Source: Rhizobiales bacterium 62-47
GTDB lineage: Bacteria; Pseudomonadota; Alphaproteobacteria; Rhizobiales; Xanthobacteraceae
Length of the DNA stretch: 32,443 nucleotides
Assembly (NCBI GenBank): GCA_001899255.1
Contig: MKVX01000022.1
Span: 1 to 32,443 of the forward strand
Direction: 5' to 3'
Part shown: piece by piece, positions 22,746 through 31,887 of the stretch
How positions within the stretch are numbered: position 1 is the first letter of the stretch
How the letters are laid out: each line of letters begins with the position of its first letter
Position numbers and translations under genes: made by a program
Notes under the pieces: model-generated
Seen by the model: the letters and a program-made list of their open reading frames with translations, nothing else
Database searches by the model: none
What the model was told of the DNA's origin: nothing

Positions 22746-23245
22746 TGGCCCGAGATACTGGCCGCGCGCACGGCGCTGCAGGCGTGACGGCTGATATGGC
22801 CGGACGGCAGGCTACAGAAATAACAAGGACAATGTGTGGGGGAAAGAGCCAATCTCACAAGGAGAATGGCGCGCCGTACTGGATAAAAGTGCGAACGCAT
22901 ATGTGATTGAATCTGCGATTAATTTATTTTGGGGCATCGTGATCCTCTCATCTTTCAGCGTTCGCCGGCTGCCGCCAATAGCCCCACCCAAACGGGTGCG
23001 CCGAACCGAACGCGGAGCTGATATCGGACCAAGTACAAGGTATCCGGTATTTTGCTTCTCCCGGGTCTATGAGGAAATGACTAGCTCTTTCCAAATCTGG
23101 GCCGCGTACGCAGTGGCTCTCTCCTAGTCCTGAAGTCCGCGGCATGTGTGATTGGGTACCGCTGGAATACATCGCAGAAAATCCCATTCTGCAGCGATGC
23201 AAATATCGAGTGCAAAATCGATTAAAAAATAGAGAGCTCCGCGAA
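22746..23245. other. Gene-free stretch between the PilZ and VIT genes
   Basis: No supported gene is present; frames here are short and unlike proteins. A bulged 10-bp hairpin (CATCGCAGAA with TTCTG-CAG-CGATG, 23170-23199) lies 47 nt past the end of the VIT gene, and an A-rich run (a T-run in the VIT transcript, near 23223-23229) lies 17 nt past it. These could form part of its 3' end. Composition is less GC-rich than the flanking coding regions. Confidence 0.4.
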
Positions 23246-23941
23246 CTAGACGGCTCGACCGATGAGGGCACCAATGGTCGCAGTTGAGGCCATGGCGACT
23301 GCTCCCCAAAACACGACCCGAAGAGTGGGTTTCCATATGCTGGCGCCGCCAGCGCGAGCGCCGATCGCTCCGAGAACGCCAAGTCCGATGAGGCAGGCAA
23401 TGGAGACGGTCCAGGTGGCGGTCCAGGCCGGCGACAGGAGAGCGACGGCCAGCGGCAAAGTCGCGCCAGATGCGAAGGTGACCGCCGAAGTGAAAGCCGC
23501 TTGAACTGGCTTCGCCATCACATGACTGGTCAGTCCGAGTTCATCCCGCGCATGGGCCCCGAAGGCGTCCTTTGCCATCATCTGCTCGGCGACCTGTCGC
23601 GCCAGTTCGGGCGTTACACCACGCTGCTCGTAGATCGCGGCGAGTTCGGCCAGCTCCGCTTCAGGTTGCGTGGCAAGTTCGCGGCGCTCACGCGCCATGT
23701 CGGCTTCTTCCGTATCGGCCTGGGAACTGACCGACACATATTCGCCTGCAGCCATCGACATTGCTCCGGCGACGAGCCCCGCTACGCCAGCAACCAGAAT
23801 TTCGTGGGAAGCGGCGGTCGCGGCGGCAACACCGACGATCAGACTCGATGTTGAAATCAGCCCGTCATTGGCGCCTAGCACCGCTGCGCGAAGCCAACCT
23901 ATTCGTTCGATCAGATGGTTCTCTTTATGAAGGGCTCGCAT
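23246..23941 (-). CDS. VIT1/CCC1-family Fe2+/Mn2+ transporter
   Basis: This 231-aa membrane protein has the VIT family layout: N-terminal ENHLIERIGWLRAAVLGANDGLIST, the conserved GAMSMAAGEYVSVSSQADTEEAD segment and a cytoplasmic Glu-rich metal-binding region (about 80-140, with EAELAELAAIYEQRG). Three more helices lie in the C-terminal part. Plant and yeast homologues move Fe2+ or Mn2+ out of the cytosol; bacterial members are probably exporters. The ATG at 23941 has AGGA upstream. The gene stands alone on the minus strand. Confidence 0.93.
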   Translation of the reverse strand: MRALHKENHLIERIGWLRAAVLGANDGLISTSSLIVGVAAATAASHEILVAGVAGLVAGAMSMAAGEYVSVSSQADTEEADMARERRELATQPEAELAELAAIYEQRGVTPELARQVAEQMMAKDAFGAHARDELGLTSHVMAKPVQAAFTSAVTFASGATLPLAVALLSPAWTATWTVSIACLIGLGVLGAIGARAGGASIWKPTLRVVFWGAVAMASTATIGALIGRAV

Positions 23942-24060
23942 GGAACATGGTCCTGAATTACATTTCTAAGGCTTTGTAACGCGGCGCTGAGCACATAGGA
24001 AAAGGCGCCTTGCCTTCGAGATCGATCTGGAAACTTGGCCGGTCAGGCTGATCAATGATG

Positions 24061-24543
24061 CTATCTTCCGATGAAACGCCTACCGTTCCATCGCCACATA
24101 CGCTGTAGTCCAAAGCCGCATTCAACTTCAATCGCCGGAGTGTTGTCCAGGCCTCTCAACGTGACTTCATTTGCCCTGACACTCATCACCAGATGATATC
24201 GTCCGTGGTGCGACATGTAGACCTGATGGAGGCATTTTCCGCTGCTACAAAACGTAAGGCGGTCGCCACATCTGAGTTCATGAAGATGAAGAGCGATGAG
24301 ACGAACGTTCCCAACGTCAATGAAGCGGCTGAAGCCACGCGTTGTTGTCAATTCATCGCCACATACCTTCCTGTATTTTTGAAGGCCTGCCCGCACTTCC
24401 GCCGGCAGGTTTTGCACGTAGAAAGGACTGGGTTGATTGTCATGGACAGGAGAACTTGCGAGCGAGAGGGCCGGCGAGACAAAGAAAAGTGACGTCATAG
24501 CGGCTAAGATTGCCACGTCACGGAGCCGATTCGATCTTTTCAT
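24061..24543 (-). CDS. Secreted Cys/His-containing protein coupled to the RND pump
   Basis: This 160-aa protein has a signal peptide (basic start MKRSNRLRD, hydrophobic core to about 28, SLASS cleavage region). The mature part has five cysteines (61, 92, 99, 104, 142) and clustered histidines (LHLHELRC at 85-92, CLHQVYMSHHGRYH at 104-117), and ends RMWRWNGRRFIGR. The layout resembles uncharacterised alphaproteobacterial periplasmic proteins with Cys pairs and a terminal WNGxxF motif, from memory. The ATG overlaps the RND gene stop by 4 nt (ATGA), so it is translationally coupled. A periplasmic metal-binding or accessory role in efflux is an inference. It does not resemble a CzcB/CusB adaptor. 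Confidence 0.8.
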   Translation of the reverse strand: MKRSNRLRDVAILAAMTSLFFVSPALSLASSPVHDNQPSPFYVQNLPAEVRAGLQKYRKVCGDELTTTRGFSRFIDVGNVRLIALHLHELRCGDRLTFCSSGKCLHQVYMSHHGRYHLVMSVRANEVTLRGLDNTPAIEVECGFGLQRMWRWNGRRFIGR

Positions 24544-27500
24544 GCTGAAACCTCCACTTCCAACGGCTGTTTCTCTCGTTCGACGACGGCTGCGGAGCGG
24601 CGCTCCATCCATCGGTAGATCGCCGGCAACAGCAGCAGCGTCAGAACGGTGGACGACAGGACGCCGCCGATGACGACAGTGGCGAGCGGTCGTTGCACCT
24701 CCGCTCCCGCGCCCTGTGAAATCGCCATCGGTACGAAGCCGATTCCCGCGACCATGGCGGTCGACAATACCGGACGGAGCCGATCCGTGGCGGCTTGCCG
24801 GACTGCCTCGATAACAGGCAGCTTCCGCCGCAACGCATTGATATGATCGATCAGAACGAGACCATTCAGCATCGCGATGCCGGAGACCGCGATAAAGCCG
24901 ATCGCGGCGGTGATCGAGAATGGCATGTCACGTAGCCAGAGTGCCAGCACGCCACCGGTGATCGCAAACGGAATACCGGTATAGACGACGGCGGCATGAC
25001 GGACGCTCCCCAACGCCGAATAAACGAGCAAGAAGATCATCAGCAGCGCCGCCGGCACGACGATCATCAGACGGGCTCGGGCCGCTTCTAGCTGACGGAA
25101 CTGGCCTCCGAACTCGATGCGATAGGATTCAGGCAGCGCAAGCTTGCCGTCGAGGCGTGCACGCGCTGCGGTCACATAACCTTCGATGTCGCTGGTGTTG
25201 AGATTGACCATCAAGGCGGCGCGGCGCTTACCATTGTCGTGCAGGATCGGTTCGACCGTTCTCATCTCGCGCAGACTTGCAACGCGGTCCAGCGGCACAA
25301 GGCCGGACGCGCCGACGCGCAATGGAAGGGAGAGGATCGATTTTGTGTCCGCGCGTAAGGACTCGGGCATACGAACGACGATCGCGTGTCGATGCTCTCC
25401 GTCCGCGATGAAGCCGACCTCGTCCCCACCGATCGCTGACGCAATGGCACGGTTGACCTCGGCGGTTCCCAGCCCCAACCGCACCATCGCGTCGTGATTG
25501 ATCTCGACCACCACACTGTGGGTGCGGCTGGCCGCTTCGAATGCGGCATTGGCGGTGCCGGGCACGCCTTGCAATTCCTCTCGCGCCTGCGCGGCGAGCC
25601 GCTCAAGCACGTCGTAGTCGTCTCCGAATATCTTGACCGACAGATCCGCCCGCGTGCCCTCCAACATTTCGTTGAAGCGCATCTCGATAGGCTGCGCGAA
25701 AAGGAATGACTGCTCCGGCGCCAGCGCAGTGGCAGCCTTTTCGATCGCCGCAACCAGCTCGCTCTTGTTGCGCGGCATGTCCGGACCTTGCGGCCATTGG
25801 TCGAGCGGCTTGTAGAAGATGTAGAGGTCGTTCTCATTCGGCGGCATCGGGTCGGTCGCAACCGCGCTGGTGCCGATGCGGGAGAAGGTTCGGGTCACTT
25901 GCGGAAAGCGACGCAAAATTTCACGCTCGGTTTGCTGCTCGATCTCAAGGCTACGGTCGAGCGACATCCCCACGGGCTTGTAGACCATCGCCGTGATGGA
26001 GCCCTCATCGAGGCGTGGCGTAAACTGCGAGCCAAGGGTCAGGAATATCCTCAATGCCACGGCCAACAGGACTGCCGATGGAACGAGAAGGGCAGCGGGA
26101 TGACGGAGGGCGAAGTCCAGGACGGGACGGTAGCCCCGGATCACGAGGCCGGCGAAGCCACCGTTATGCGTGATGTGGTTGTCGGCGGTTATCTCCGGGA
26201 GAGAATCTTCCTTTTCACTGACGCTCGGCTGACGCACCTTCTCGCCTCGTAGCAGCCGGGCGCACAGCGCCGGCACTAGCGTAAAGGTAACGATCAGCGC
26301 CGCTGCCAGCGCCAGCATCACGGCTTGCGCCATCGGCTGAAACAGCTTCCCCTCGACGCCGCCCAGGCTGAGTACCGGCACATAAACCAGCGCGATGATG
26401 GCCATGCCGAAGAACACGGGCCGCGCCACGCCCCCCGCAGCGTTGATGACGATGCGACGGCGTTCATCGGCCGTCAGCTCGCGCCCCTTGAGGCGCTGTG
26501 CCTCGCCCATCAGACGCAATGTGTTTTCCACGACGACGATCGCGCCATCTACGACCAGGCCGAAGTCGAGCGCGCCGAGGCTCATCAGATTGCCCGATAT
26601 ACCGAGCGCATGCATGCCCGAGATCATCATGAGAAAGGCCAGCGGGATGACCGACGCGACGATAAATGCCGCGCGCCAGTTGCCGACCACGATCAGCAAT
26701 ACGACGGCGACCAGCAACGCTCCCTCGCCAAGGTTGCGCTCGACCGTCGCGATGGTGCGATCCACCAATTCTGAACGATCGTACTGAACCTGAAGGATCA
26801 TGCCTTTGGGCAGCGCGGCGCGCAGGTTCGGCAATTGCGCATCGACGCGCCGGGCAACGTCCCGGCTGTTCTGCCCGACCAGCATCATCACTGTGCCGAG
26901 CACGGTTTCCTTGCCGTTGGTGGTCGCGGCGCCATCGCGTGGAGCATGGCCGATGGTCACGGTCGCCAGATCCGCTACAGTCAGCGGCCGCACGCCACCT
27001 GCGAATTTCACGGGTAATGCGCGGATCATCTCCGCCGTCGTGACACGCGCTTCGGTTCGGACGGTGAAGCGTTGGCCGTTCTTGGTGATGGTCCCGCCGC
27101 CGGCATTGGCGACGTTGGCGCCAACAGCCTGGGCAAGCTCGCTCGGCGTGATGCCCGCTGTCGTGAGCTTCTTCAGATCAGGCTCGATGACAAACTGACG
27201 TTCGAGGCCGCCGTTGGAATTGACGTCGGCGACCCCCTCGATCGCGCGCAGCATCGGGCGCACGATATATTCCTGAGCCTCGAACAACTCCATCAGTTGT
27301 TGCCGCTCGTCCAAATCGGACGGCGGTTGCGCCCATTCGAGTGTGTAGTACCAGATTTCGCCAAGCCCGGTGGTGATCGGAGCGAGGCGCGGCGATGATC
27401 CGGCTGGCAGCATGTCGCGCACTGCGGAAAGCCGCTCGTTGACGAATTGGCGTGCGCGAAGCTGGTCCGTGCCGTCCTGATAGATGAGCGTGACCTGTGA

Positions 27501-27770
27501 CAGTCCGGTCTTGGTGAGCGATCGCATTTCCCGCAGGCCCGGCTGACCACCCATGCTGCGCTCGATGGGCAGCGTCACAAGACGCTCGATTTCCTCTGGC
27601 GCCAGGGCAGGAACAGTCGTGTTGATCTGCACCTGCACGCCTGTGATGTCGGGAATGACATCGATTTGCAGATTCACGAAAGACCAGATTCCAAGACCAG
27701 CGATCAGCAAAGCGATGATCATCACCGTGGCTGGTCGACCGGTTGTCCATTCCAGAATCCGCCGCGTCAT
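24540..27770 (-). CDS. czcA: CzcA-type heavy-metal efflux RND transporter
   Basis: This 1076-aa protein is a full-length HME-RND inner-membrane pump driven by the proton gradient. It starts MTRRILEWTTGRPATVMI, with two large periplasmic loops and twelve expected transmembrane helices. The TM4 motif LDFGLVVDGAIVVVEN contains D402, D408 and E415, the residues known to be needed for proton and metal transport in CzcA. This pattern fits the Zn/Co/Cd/Ni-type pumps better than CusA-type Cu/Ag pumps. It overlaps both the upstream TolC-like gene and the downstream secreted-protein gene by 4 nt. No adaptor protein gene is present in the operon. The exact metal cannot be read from sequence. Confidence 0.95.
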   Translation of the reverse strand: MTRRILEWTTGRPATVMIIALLIAGLGIWSFVNLQIDVIPDITGVQVQINTTVPALAPEEIERLVTLPIERSMGGQPGLREMRSLTKTGLSQVTLIYQDGTDQLRARQFVNERLSAVRDMLPAGSSPRLAPITTGLGEIWYYTLEWAQPPSDLDERQQLMELFEAQEYIVRPMLRAIEGVADVNSNGGLERQFVIEPDLKKLTTAGITPSELAQAVGANVANAGGGTITKNGQRFTVRTEARVTTAEMIRALPVKFAGGVRPLTVADLATVTIGHAPRDGAATTNGKETVLGTVMMLVGQNSRDVARRVDAQLPNLRAALPKGMILQVQYDRSELVDRTIATVERNLGEGALLVAVVLLIVVGNWRAAFIVASVIPLAFLMMISGMHALGISGNLMSLGALDFGLVVDGAIVVVENTLRLMGEAQRLKGRELTADERRRIVINAAGGVARPVFFGMAIIALVYVPVLSLGGVEGKLFQPMAQAVMLALAAALIVTFTLVPALCARLLRGEKVRQPSVSEKEDSLPEITADNHITHNGGFAGLVIRGYRPVLDFALRHPAALLVPSAVLLAVALRIFLTLGSQFTPRLDEGSITAMVYKPVGMSLDRSLEIEQQTEREILRRFPQVTRTFSRIGTSAVATDPMPPNENDLYIFYKPLDQWPQGPDMPRNKSELVAAIEKAATALAPEQSFLFAQPIEMRFNEMLEGTRADLSVKIFGDDYDVLERLAAQAREELQGVPGTANAAFEAASRTHSVVVEINHDAMVRLGLGTAEVNRAIASAIGGDEVGFIADGEHRHAIVVRMPESLRADTKSILSLPLRVGASGLVPLDRVASLREMRTVEPILHDNGKRRAALMVNLNTSDIEGYVTAARARLDGKLALPESYRIEFGGQFRQLEAARARLMIVVPAALLMIFLLVYSALGSVRHAAVVYTGIPFAITGGVLALWLRDMPFSITAAIGFIAVSGIAMLNGLVLIDHINALRRKLPVIEAVRQAATDRLRPVLSTAMVAGIGFVPMAISQGAGAEVQRPLATVVIGGVLSSTVLTLLLLPAIYRWMERRSAAVVEREKQPLEVEVSA

Positions 27771-29041
27771 CGGGACACGCCGTCGAAGCTGCGGCCGCCA
27801 TTGAGCGCCCGAAGTTGAAGCATCGCTTCCATAGCCTCACGTCGCGTGTCGAGCAGAGCCGACAGCGCGTCCAGATACTGGCGCTGCATCTCGACGTAAG
27901 TTGCGATCGGGATCGCTCCCTGGCGATAACTATCGGCGGCGGCGGTAGCTGCGGCCGCAAATTTCTCGGTGGCCCCGGCTGGCCAGCCCGCAAGGGCTCG
28001 ACGCTTCGCCTCGTAGTAGGCTGCCTGTTCGTAAACCTGCCTCGCGATCCGTCGGTTGGCGGCGAGCAGGGCCGCATCGCCCTGGGATTGACGGCTCAAC
28101 TCCTGTGCGAGGCCAGCAGCCTGGCTATTCCAAAGCGGCAACGTCGTCGTCAGCCGTATGCCGAAATTGGTCTCGCGGCTGTCTGACTTCGCGCGATTGA
28201 AGTAGGGACCGACTGAGACGTTCGGCACACGCGCTGCTTGTGCGAGGTCAACGCGCAACCCTTGCTGCTGCAATTGCGCGCGCAGCGACTGAATCTCGAA
28301 ATTGTTGATGCCAGCTTGTTGCGCCATGCGCTCGACCGACGGAAGGCCGGGCAGCGTGATATCGGGCGGAGCAATGCGGAGCCGCGCTTTGAGCGGCGCG
28401 CCGCGAAGTTGATTCAGTTCGTAGACGATCGTGCTGGTCTCGGAATCAGCCATCGCGGCATTTCGCTCCGCCGTGATGGCACCCGCATCCAGAATGGCCG
28501 TGTCCAGCGTGGTGGCGATGCCCGCCGGATCCCGCTGCTCCACAACGCGTGCAAGCTCGCGCATCCGCGCGGCAACGTCGCGTGCCGCGGCGGCTTTCCG
28601 CTCGGCCGCGAACAAGGCATATCCCAAAGAGCGTGCCCGGCTTGCGAGCGTTGCGTCGAATTGCGCAAGACCGAGCCGCGCCAGCGCGATCTGATGCTCG
28701 GCGATGGCGCGACGGAGCGCCCCGCGTCCGGCAAAGTCGAGCGGCTGCATAATCGACAAGCCATATGTCGGCCCGGCGCCTTTCGGTGCACCTGTCAGGC
28801 CGTCGGCCATCCGGCGTTCGCCTAACTCGAATGCAGCTTCAGGGTCCGGCAGGCGATCAGCCGCGTCGCGCTCAACACCTGCAAGCCCGATCTGCTGGAA
28901 ATAAAAGCGTCGTTCGGGGTTACTTGCCACGACGGAATTGGCAAGTGCATCAATCGACAGCACGGCGGCCTGCTGAGCGAAGGCTGGGGTCACCAAGATA
29001 ATTGTTGATATGCGAACGATTATCAGGAGCAATTTTAACAT
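27767..29041 (-). CDS. TolC/CzcC-like outer-membrane efflux protein
   Basis: This 424-aa protein has a signal peptide (MLKLLLIIVRISTIILVTPAFA) and two long alpha-helical repeats typical of outer-membrane factors: ALRRAIAEHQIALARLGLAQFDATL with its following coiled coil, and IARQVYEQAAYYEAKRRAL leading to YRQGAIPIATYVEMQRQYLDAL. It is the CzcC-type partner giving the RND pump its exit duct. The start could be a GTG six codons upstream (29059); neither start has a strong ribosome site. The next gene starts within its stop codon, so nothing has room between them. It is divergent from the regulator at 29155, with a 113-nt shared promoter region. Confidence 0.92.
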   Translation of the reverse strand: MLKLLLIIVRISTIILVTPAFAQQAAVLSIDALANSVVASNPERRFYFQQIGLAGVERDAADRLPDPEAAFELGERRMADGLTGAPKGAGPTYGLSIMQPLDFAGRGALRRAIAEHQIALARLGLAQFDATLASRARSLGYALFAAERKAAAARDVAARMRELARVVEQRDPAGIATTLDTAILDAGAITAERNAAMADSETSTIVYELNQLRGAPLKARLRIAPPDITLPGLPSVERMAQQAGINNFEIQSLRAQLQQQGLRVDLAQAARVPNVSVGPYFNRAKSDSRETNFGIRLTTTLPLWNSQAAGLAQELSRQSQGDAALLAANRRIARQVYEQAAYYEAKRRALAGWPAGATEKFAAAATAAADSYRQGAIPIATYVEMQRQYLDALSALLDTRREAMEAMLQLRALNGGRSFDGVSR

Positions 29042-29154
29042 TGGCACGAGTCTCAACACTGACTTCTAGACGCCTGATTGCCACGCTAGTCTGAACACAA
29101 GCTGTCAGCGTAAATGCAGGTTGATCCAGTATCGGACTGCAGCAATCAGGAGAC

Positions 29155-29814
29155 ATGACCATTCGCATTCTTCTTGTCGAAGACGATCAGGACATTGGCG
29201 CCCGCCTGAAGGAAGGGTTGGCCAGCTTTGGCTTTGTCGTTGAGCATGTGGAAGATGGTGAGCACGCCCTTTCCTTCGCGCTGCAAGAAGAATTCGACGC
29301 GATCGTTCTCGATCTCGGTTTACCCGGCCTGTCAGGCATCGAGGTCTTACGGAGGTTGCGACGTACCGGGGCCGCCACACCGGTCCTGATCCTGACGGCG
29401 CGCAGCAGCTGGACTGAGAAGGTGGAAGGTCTCAATGCAGGGGCTGATGACTATGTGGCGAAGCCGTTTCACGTCGACGAAGTCGCAGCTCGCCTGCGCG
29501 CGCTGATGCGGCGCGTCGCGGGCCAAGCCACCTCCGAATTGCGCCACGGAGATATCGTGCTTGACCCCGTTGCCGGCACCGCCAATGTTGCGGGCCAGCC
29601 GATCGAATTGACGGCACAGGAATTTCGCCTGCTCCACCTCTTCCTGCATCGCGTCGGCCGCGTCGTGACGCAAGCCGAGTTGCTCGACCATCTCTACGGC
29701 CTGAATGAGGAACGCAGCTCGAATACGATCGAGGTCTATGTCGGTCGGCTGCGACGCAAAATCGGCCGCGATACCATCAGGACCCTGCGCGGTCTGGGCT
29801 ACAGGTTCGGCTGA
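29155..29814 (+). CDS. OmpR/PhoB-type response regulator of the metal-efflux locus
   Basis: This 219-aa protein has a receiver domain with E9/D10/D11, phospho-acceptor D53 (IVLDLGLP), T81 (LILTARSS) and K103 (VAKPF). A winged-helix domain follows (about 125-219; PIELTAQEFRLLHLFL, NTIEVYVGRLRRKIG, TLRGLGYRFG). Regulators of this class placed divergent to RND metal pumps (CzcR/CusR-like) usually activate the pump operon and themselves. An AGGAG site lies 3 nt upstream of the ATG. It overlaps the sensor gene by one base (TGATG). Confidence 0.95.
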   Translation: MTIRILLVEDDQDIGARLKEGLASFGFVVEHVEDGEHALSFALQEEFDAIVLDLGLPGLSGIEVLRRLRRTGAATPVLILTARSSWTEKVEGLNAGADDYVAKPFHVDEVAARLRALMRRVAGQATSELRHGDIVLDPVAGTANVAGQPIELTAQEFRLLHLFLHRVGRVVTQAELLDHLYGLNEERSSNTIEVYVGRLRRKIGRDTIRTLRGLGYRFG

Positions 29815-31160
29815 TGGTCAGAAGTCTGCGCGCCCGGCTGCTGGTTGGCGTTATTCTCACGACCGTGACAGGTATCGCTGTCGCTGGCGTTTCGATTTCC
29901 GCGCTGTTCCGGGCGCACGTCACGGAGCTTGTCAATGCCGAGCTGATCGGTCATCTCGACGAGCTCGAAGGTCTGTTGGCCCGCACGGCCGACGGACATG
30001 TCGCTCTGGCACAAAGGCTCAGTGATCCGCGCTTCGCGCAGCCCGGGACTGGCTATTACTGGCAGGTGAGCGATCGCAACGGCATCGTCCTACAATCAGC
30101 CTCCCTCGAACCGCAACGGCGTTTTCCGCCACCCGCGCGGGGGGCGGATCGGCAGCTTACTCGCTCAGTCGAAGCTGGCCCGGCTGGTGAGCCGATGATC
30201 GCATATGAGCGACCGTGGCAGACCGCTGAAAACGGTTACGTGCTTCAAATTGGCGCCGACCAGCGGATCGTCGATGATGTACTGAGACATTTTAATCAGG
30301 CGCTGGCCCTGTCACTCGGCACACTGGCAATAGCCCTAATTGGGGCCGGCACGTTGCAGGCCTGGTTTGGTCTGCGTCCCATGCGCCGTCTGCGCGACGC
30401 GCTGGGCGACATTCGCGCGGGCAAAGCAGAAACCCTGCCTGGTGACTTCCCGTCCGAAGTTCGGCCGCTGGTCGATGATCTCAACGCTCTGATCGACGCC
30501 AATACCCAGATGGTTCGCCGCGCCCGCACGCAGGCGGGCAATCTCGCGCATGGCCTGAAGACACCATTGGCCGTGCTGACGGACGAAGCGCGCCGGCTGC
30601 TCGCGAGAGGTGATACCGAGGGCGCCGCGGTCCTGACTCAGCAAACAGGGCGGATGCAGCGCCAGATTGATTTCCAGCTTGCCCGAGCCCGTGCCGCAGC
30701 CAACGCCGGCCTGCCTGGCGTCATCACGCAGGTCGAACCTGCCTTCGCATCAATAGCCGCGGCGATGCGGCGGCTCTATGCTCATCGTGAGCTGACGATC
30801 GTCCATACAGCCGAGACGGAATTGCTTGCCGCCGTCGATCCCAACGACCTTGACGAGATGGTCGCCAACCTGGTCGATAATGCCTGCAAGTGGGCTCGTG
30901 GTGTTGTCTCGATCAAGGCTACGCGCGATACCCCGACGGGGCAGCTCCTTATTACGATCGTTGATGACGGGCCAGGCATCCCGGCTGATGCACTAAACCG
31001 CGCGTTCGCCCCAGGCGAGCGGCTCGACGAGGCCAAACCGGGAAGCGGGCTCGGACTCGCAATCGTCCGCGATCTCGCCACACTGCACGGCGGCTCTGTC
31101 GAACTATCCAATGGCAGAAATGGAGGCCTTCACGCGGAGTTGCGGCTCCCATCAGCCTGA
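29814..31160 (+). CDS. Sensor histidine kinase of the metal-efflux locus
   Basis: This 448-aa protein has two transmembrane helices (about 8-31 and 162-184) framing a ~130-residue periplasmic sensor domain. HAMP-like linker, H box NLAHGLKTPLAVL (His246), N box around NLVDNACKWA (Asn356), G1 DDGPGI (384-389) and G2 GSGLGL (410-415) follow. The H-box form with HGLKTP is typical of PhoQ-like kinases in alphaproteobacteria. The periplasmic domain has no acidic patch or Cys/His cluster that would name the signal; a periplasmic metal is likely from context. Confidence 0.94.
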   Translation: MVRSLRARLLVGVILTTVTGIAVAGVSISALFRAHVTELVNAELIGHLDELEGLLARTADGHVALAQRLSDPRFAQPGTGYYWQVSDRNGIVLQSASLEPQRRFPPPARGADRQLTRSVEAGPAGEPMIAYERPWQTAENGYVLQIGADQRIVDDVLRHFNQALALSLGTLAIALIGAGTLQAWFGLRPMRRLRDALGDIRAGKAETLPGDFPSEVRPLVDDLNALIDANTQMVRRARTQAGNLAHGLKTPLAVLTDEARRLLARGDTEGAAVLTQQTGRMQRQIDFQLARARAAANAGLPGVITQVEPAFASIAAAMRRLYAHRELTIVHTAETELLAAVDPNDLDEMVANLVDNACKWARGVVSIKATRDTPTGQLLITIVDDGPGIPADALNRAFAPGERLDEAKPGSGLGLAIVRDLATLHGGSVELSNGRNGGLHAELRLPSA

Positions 31161-31191
31161 CAAGTTCAACGGCGTCTAGGTTGGGCGAGTT

Positions 31192-31887
31192 TCATCGTGG
31201 CCGCGTCGTCCGCGCACCATTCGACCTGAGCGATTCGGCGCGCTCGAAATCAGCATCCGCGCCGCTCTGATCTCCAGCGTTCGCTTTCATCGTTCCGCGT
31301 TCGAACAAGAAGGTCGGATTCTTCGGATCAGCCTTGATGACCAGATCATAATCCGCGATGGCACGATCAAAGAGTCCTTTACGCCCGAGTGCCTTCCCGC
31401 GATTATAATAGGCACCGAGGTAGTCAGTCCTCAGTTGTACGGCGCGATCGAAATCAGAAATCGCGCGATCAAGCTCTCCCTTGCTCATTAAAGCAACGCC
31501 TCGGTTGTTGAGCGCGACATAGTAGTCGGGGGACAAACGAAGTGCTCGATCGTAATCCTCCATGGCACGGTCGATATCTCCACTCGACCGCAGCGCGACA
31601 CCGCGATTGTTATAAGCCGCCGCCAACTGGGTGATCATCCGCTCGCCTGCCTGGATAACCGCTGTGCATCCCCGGATCGAGCGATCGGGTACGATTTCGG
31701 CCGCATGCACGCACGAGTCCCAATCCTCGTCGCTCAAAGCTGATGTGGGCGACGAGTTAATTGCAAAGTACGCAATAAATATCGTTGTGCTCAATAACGT
31801 AAGAGCACAACGCTTCCAGCGGGTGGTTCGCGCTAGGATCGATGCAGTTCGTGTTCTCGTATACAGCGGCGTAATGCAAATGAGCAA
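31192..31887 (-). CDS. TPR-repeat protein with N-terminal membrane anchor
   Basis: This 231-aa protein starts with a TTG codon; GAGG lies 8 nt upstream, there is no in-frame ATG before the repeats, and a stop sits four codons further up. A hydrophobic segment (about 28-43) acts as signal anchor or signal peptide. A short Cys-containing region follows (WDSCVHAAEIV, RGCTAVIQAGE), then four tetratricopeptide repeats (about 88-121, 122-155, 156-189, 190-222; e.g. YNNRGVALRSSGDIDRAMEDY). TPRs mediate protein-protein contacts. The partner is unknown, and the gene converges on the kinase gene with a 31-nt gap. Confidence 0.85.
   Translation of the reverse strand: MLICITPLYTRTRTASILARTTRWKRCALTLLSTTIFIAYFAINSSPTSALSDEDWDSCVHAAEIVPDRSIRGCTAVIQAGERMITQLAAAYNNRGVALRSSGDIDRAMEDYDRALRLSPDYYVALNNRGVALMSKGELDRAISDFDRAVQLRTDYLGAYYNRGKALGRKGLFDRAIADYDLVIKADPKNPTFLFERGTMKANAGDQSGADADFERAESLRSNGARTTRPR

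Noticed and set aside
22834-23127. 97-codon frame between the PilZ and VIT genes
   Set aside because: It is low-GC, lacks a ribosome site and recognisable pattern, and is contradicted by a similar-sized frame on the other strand.
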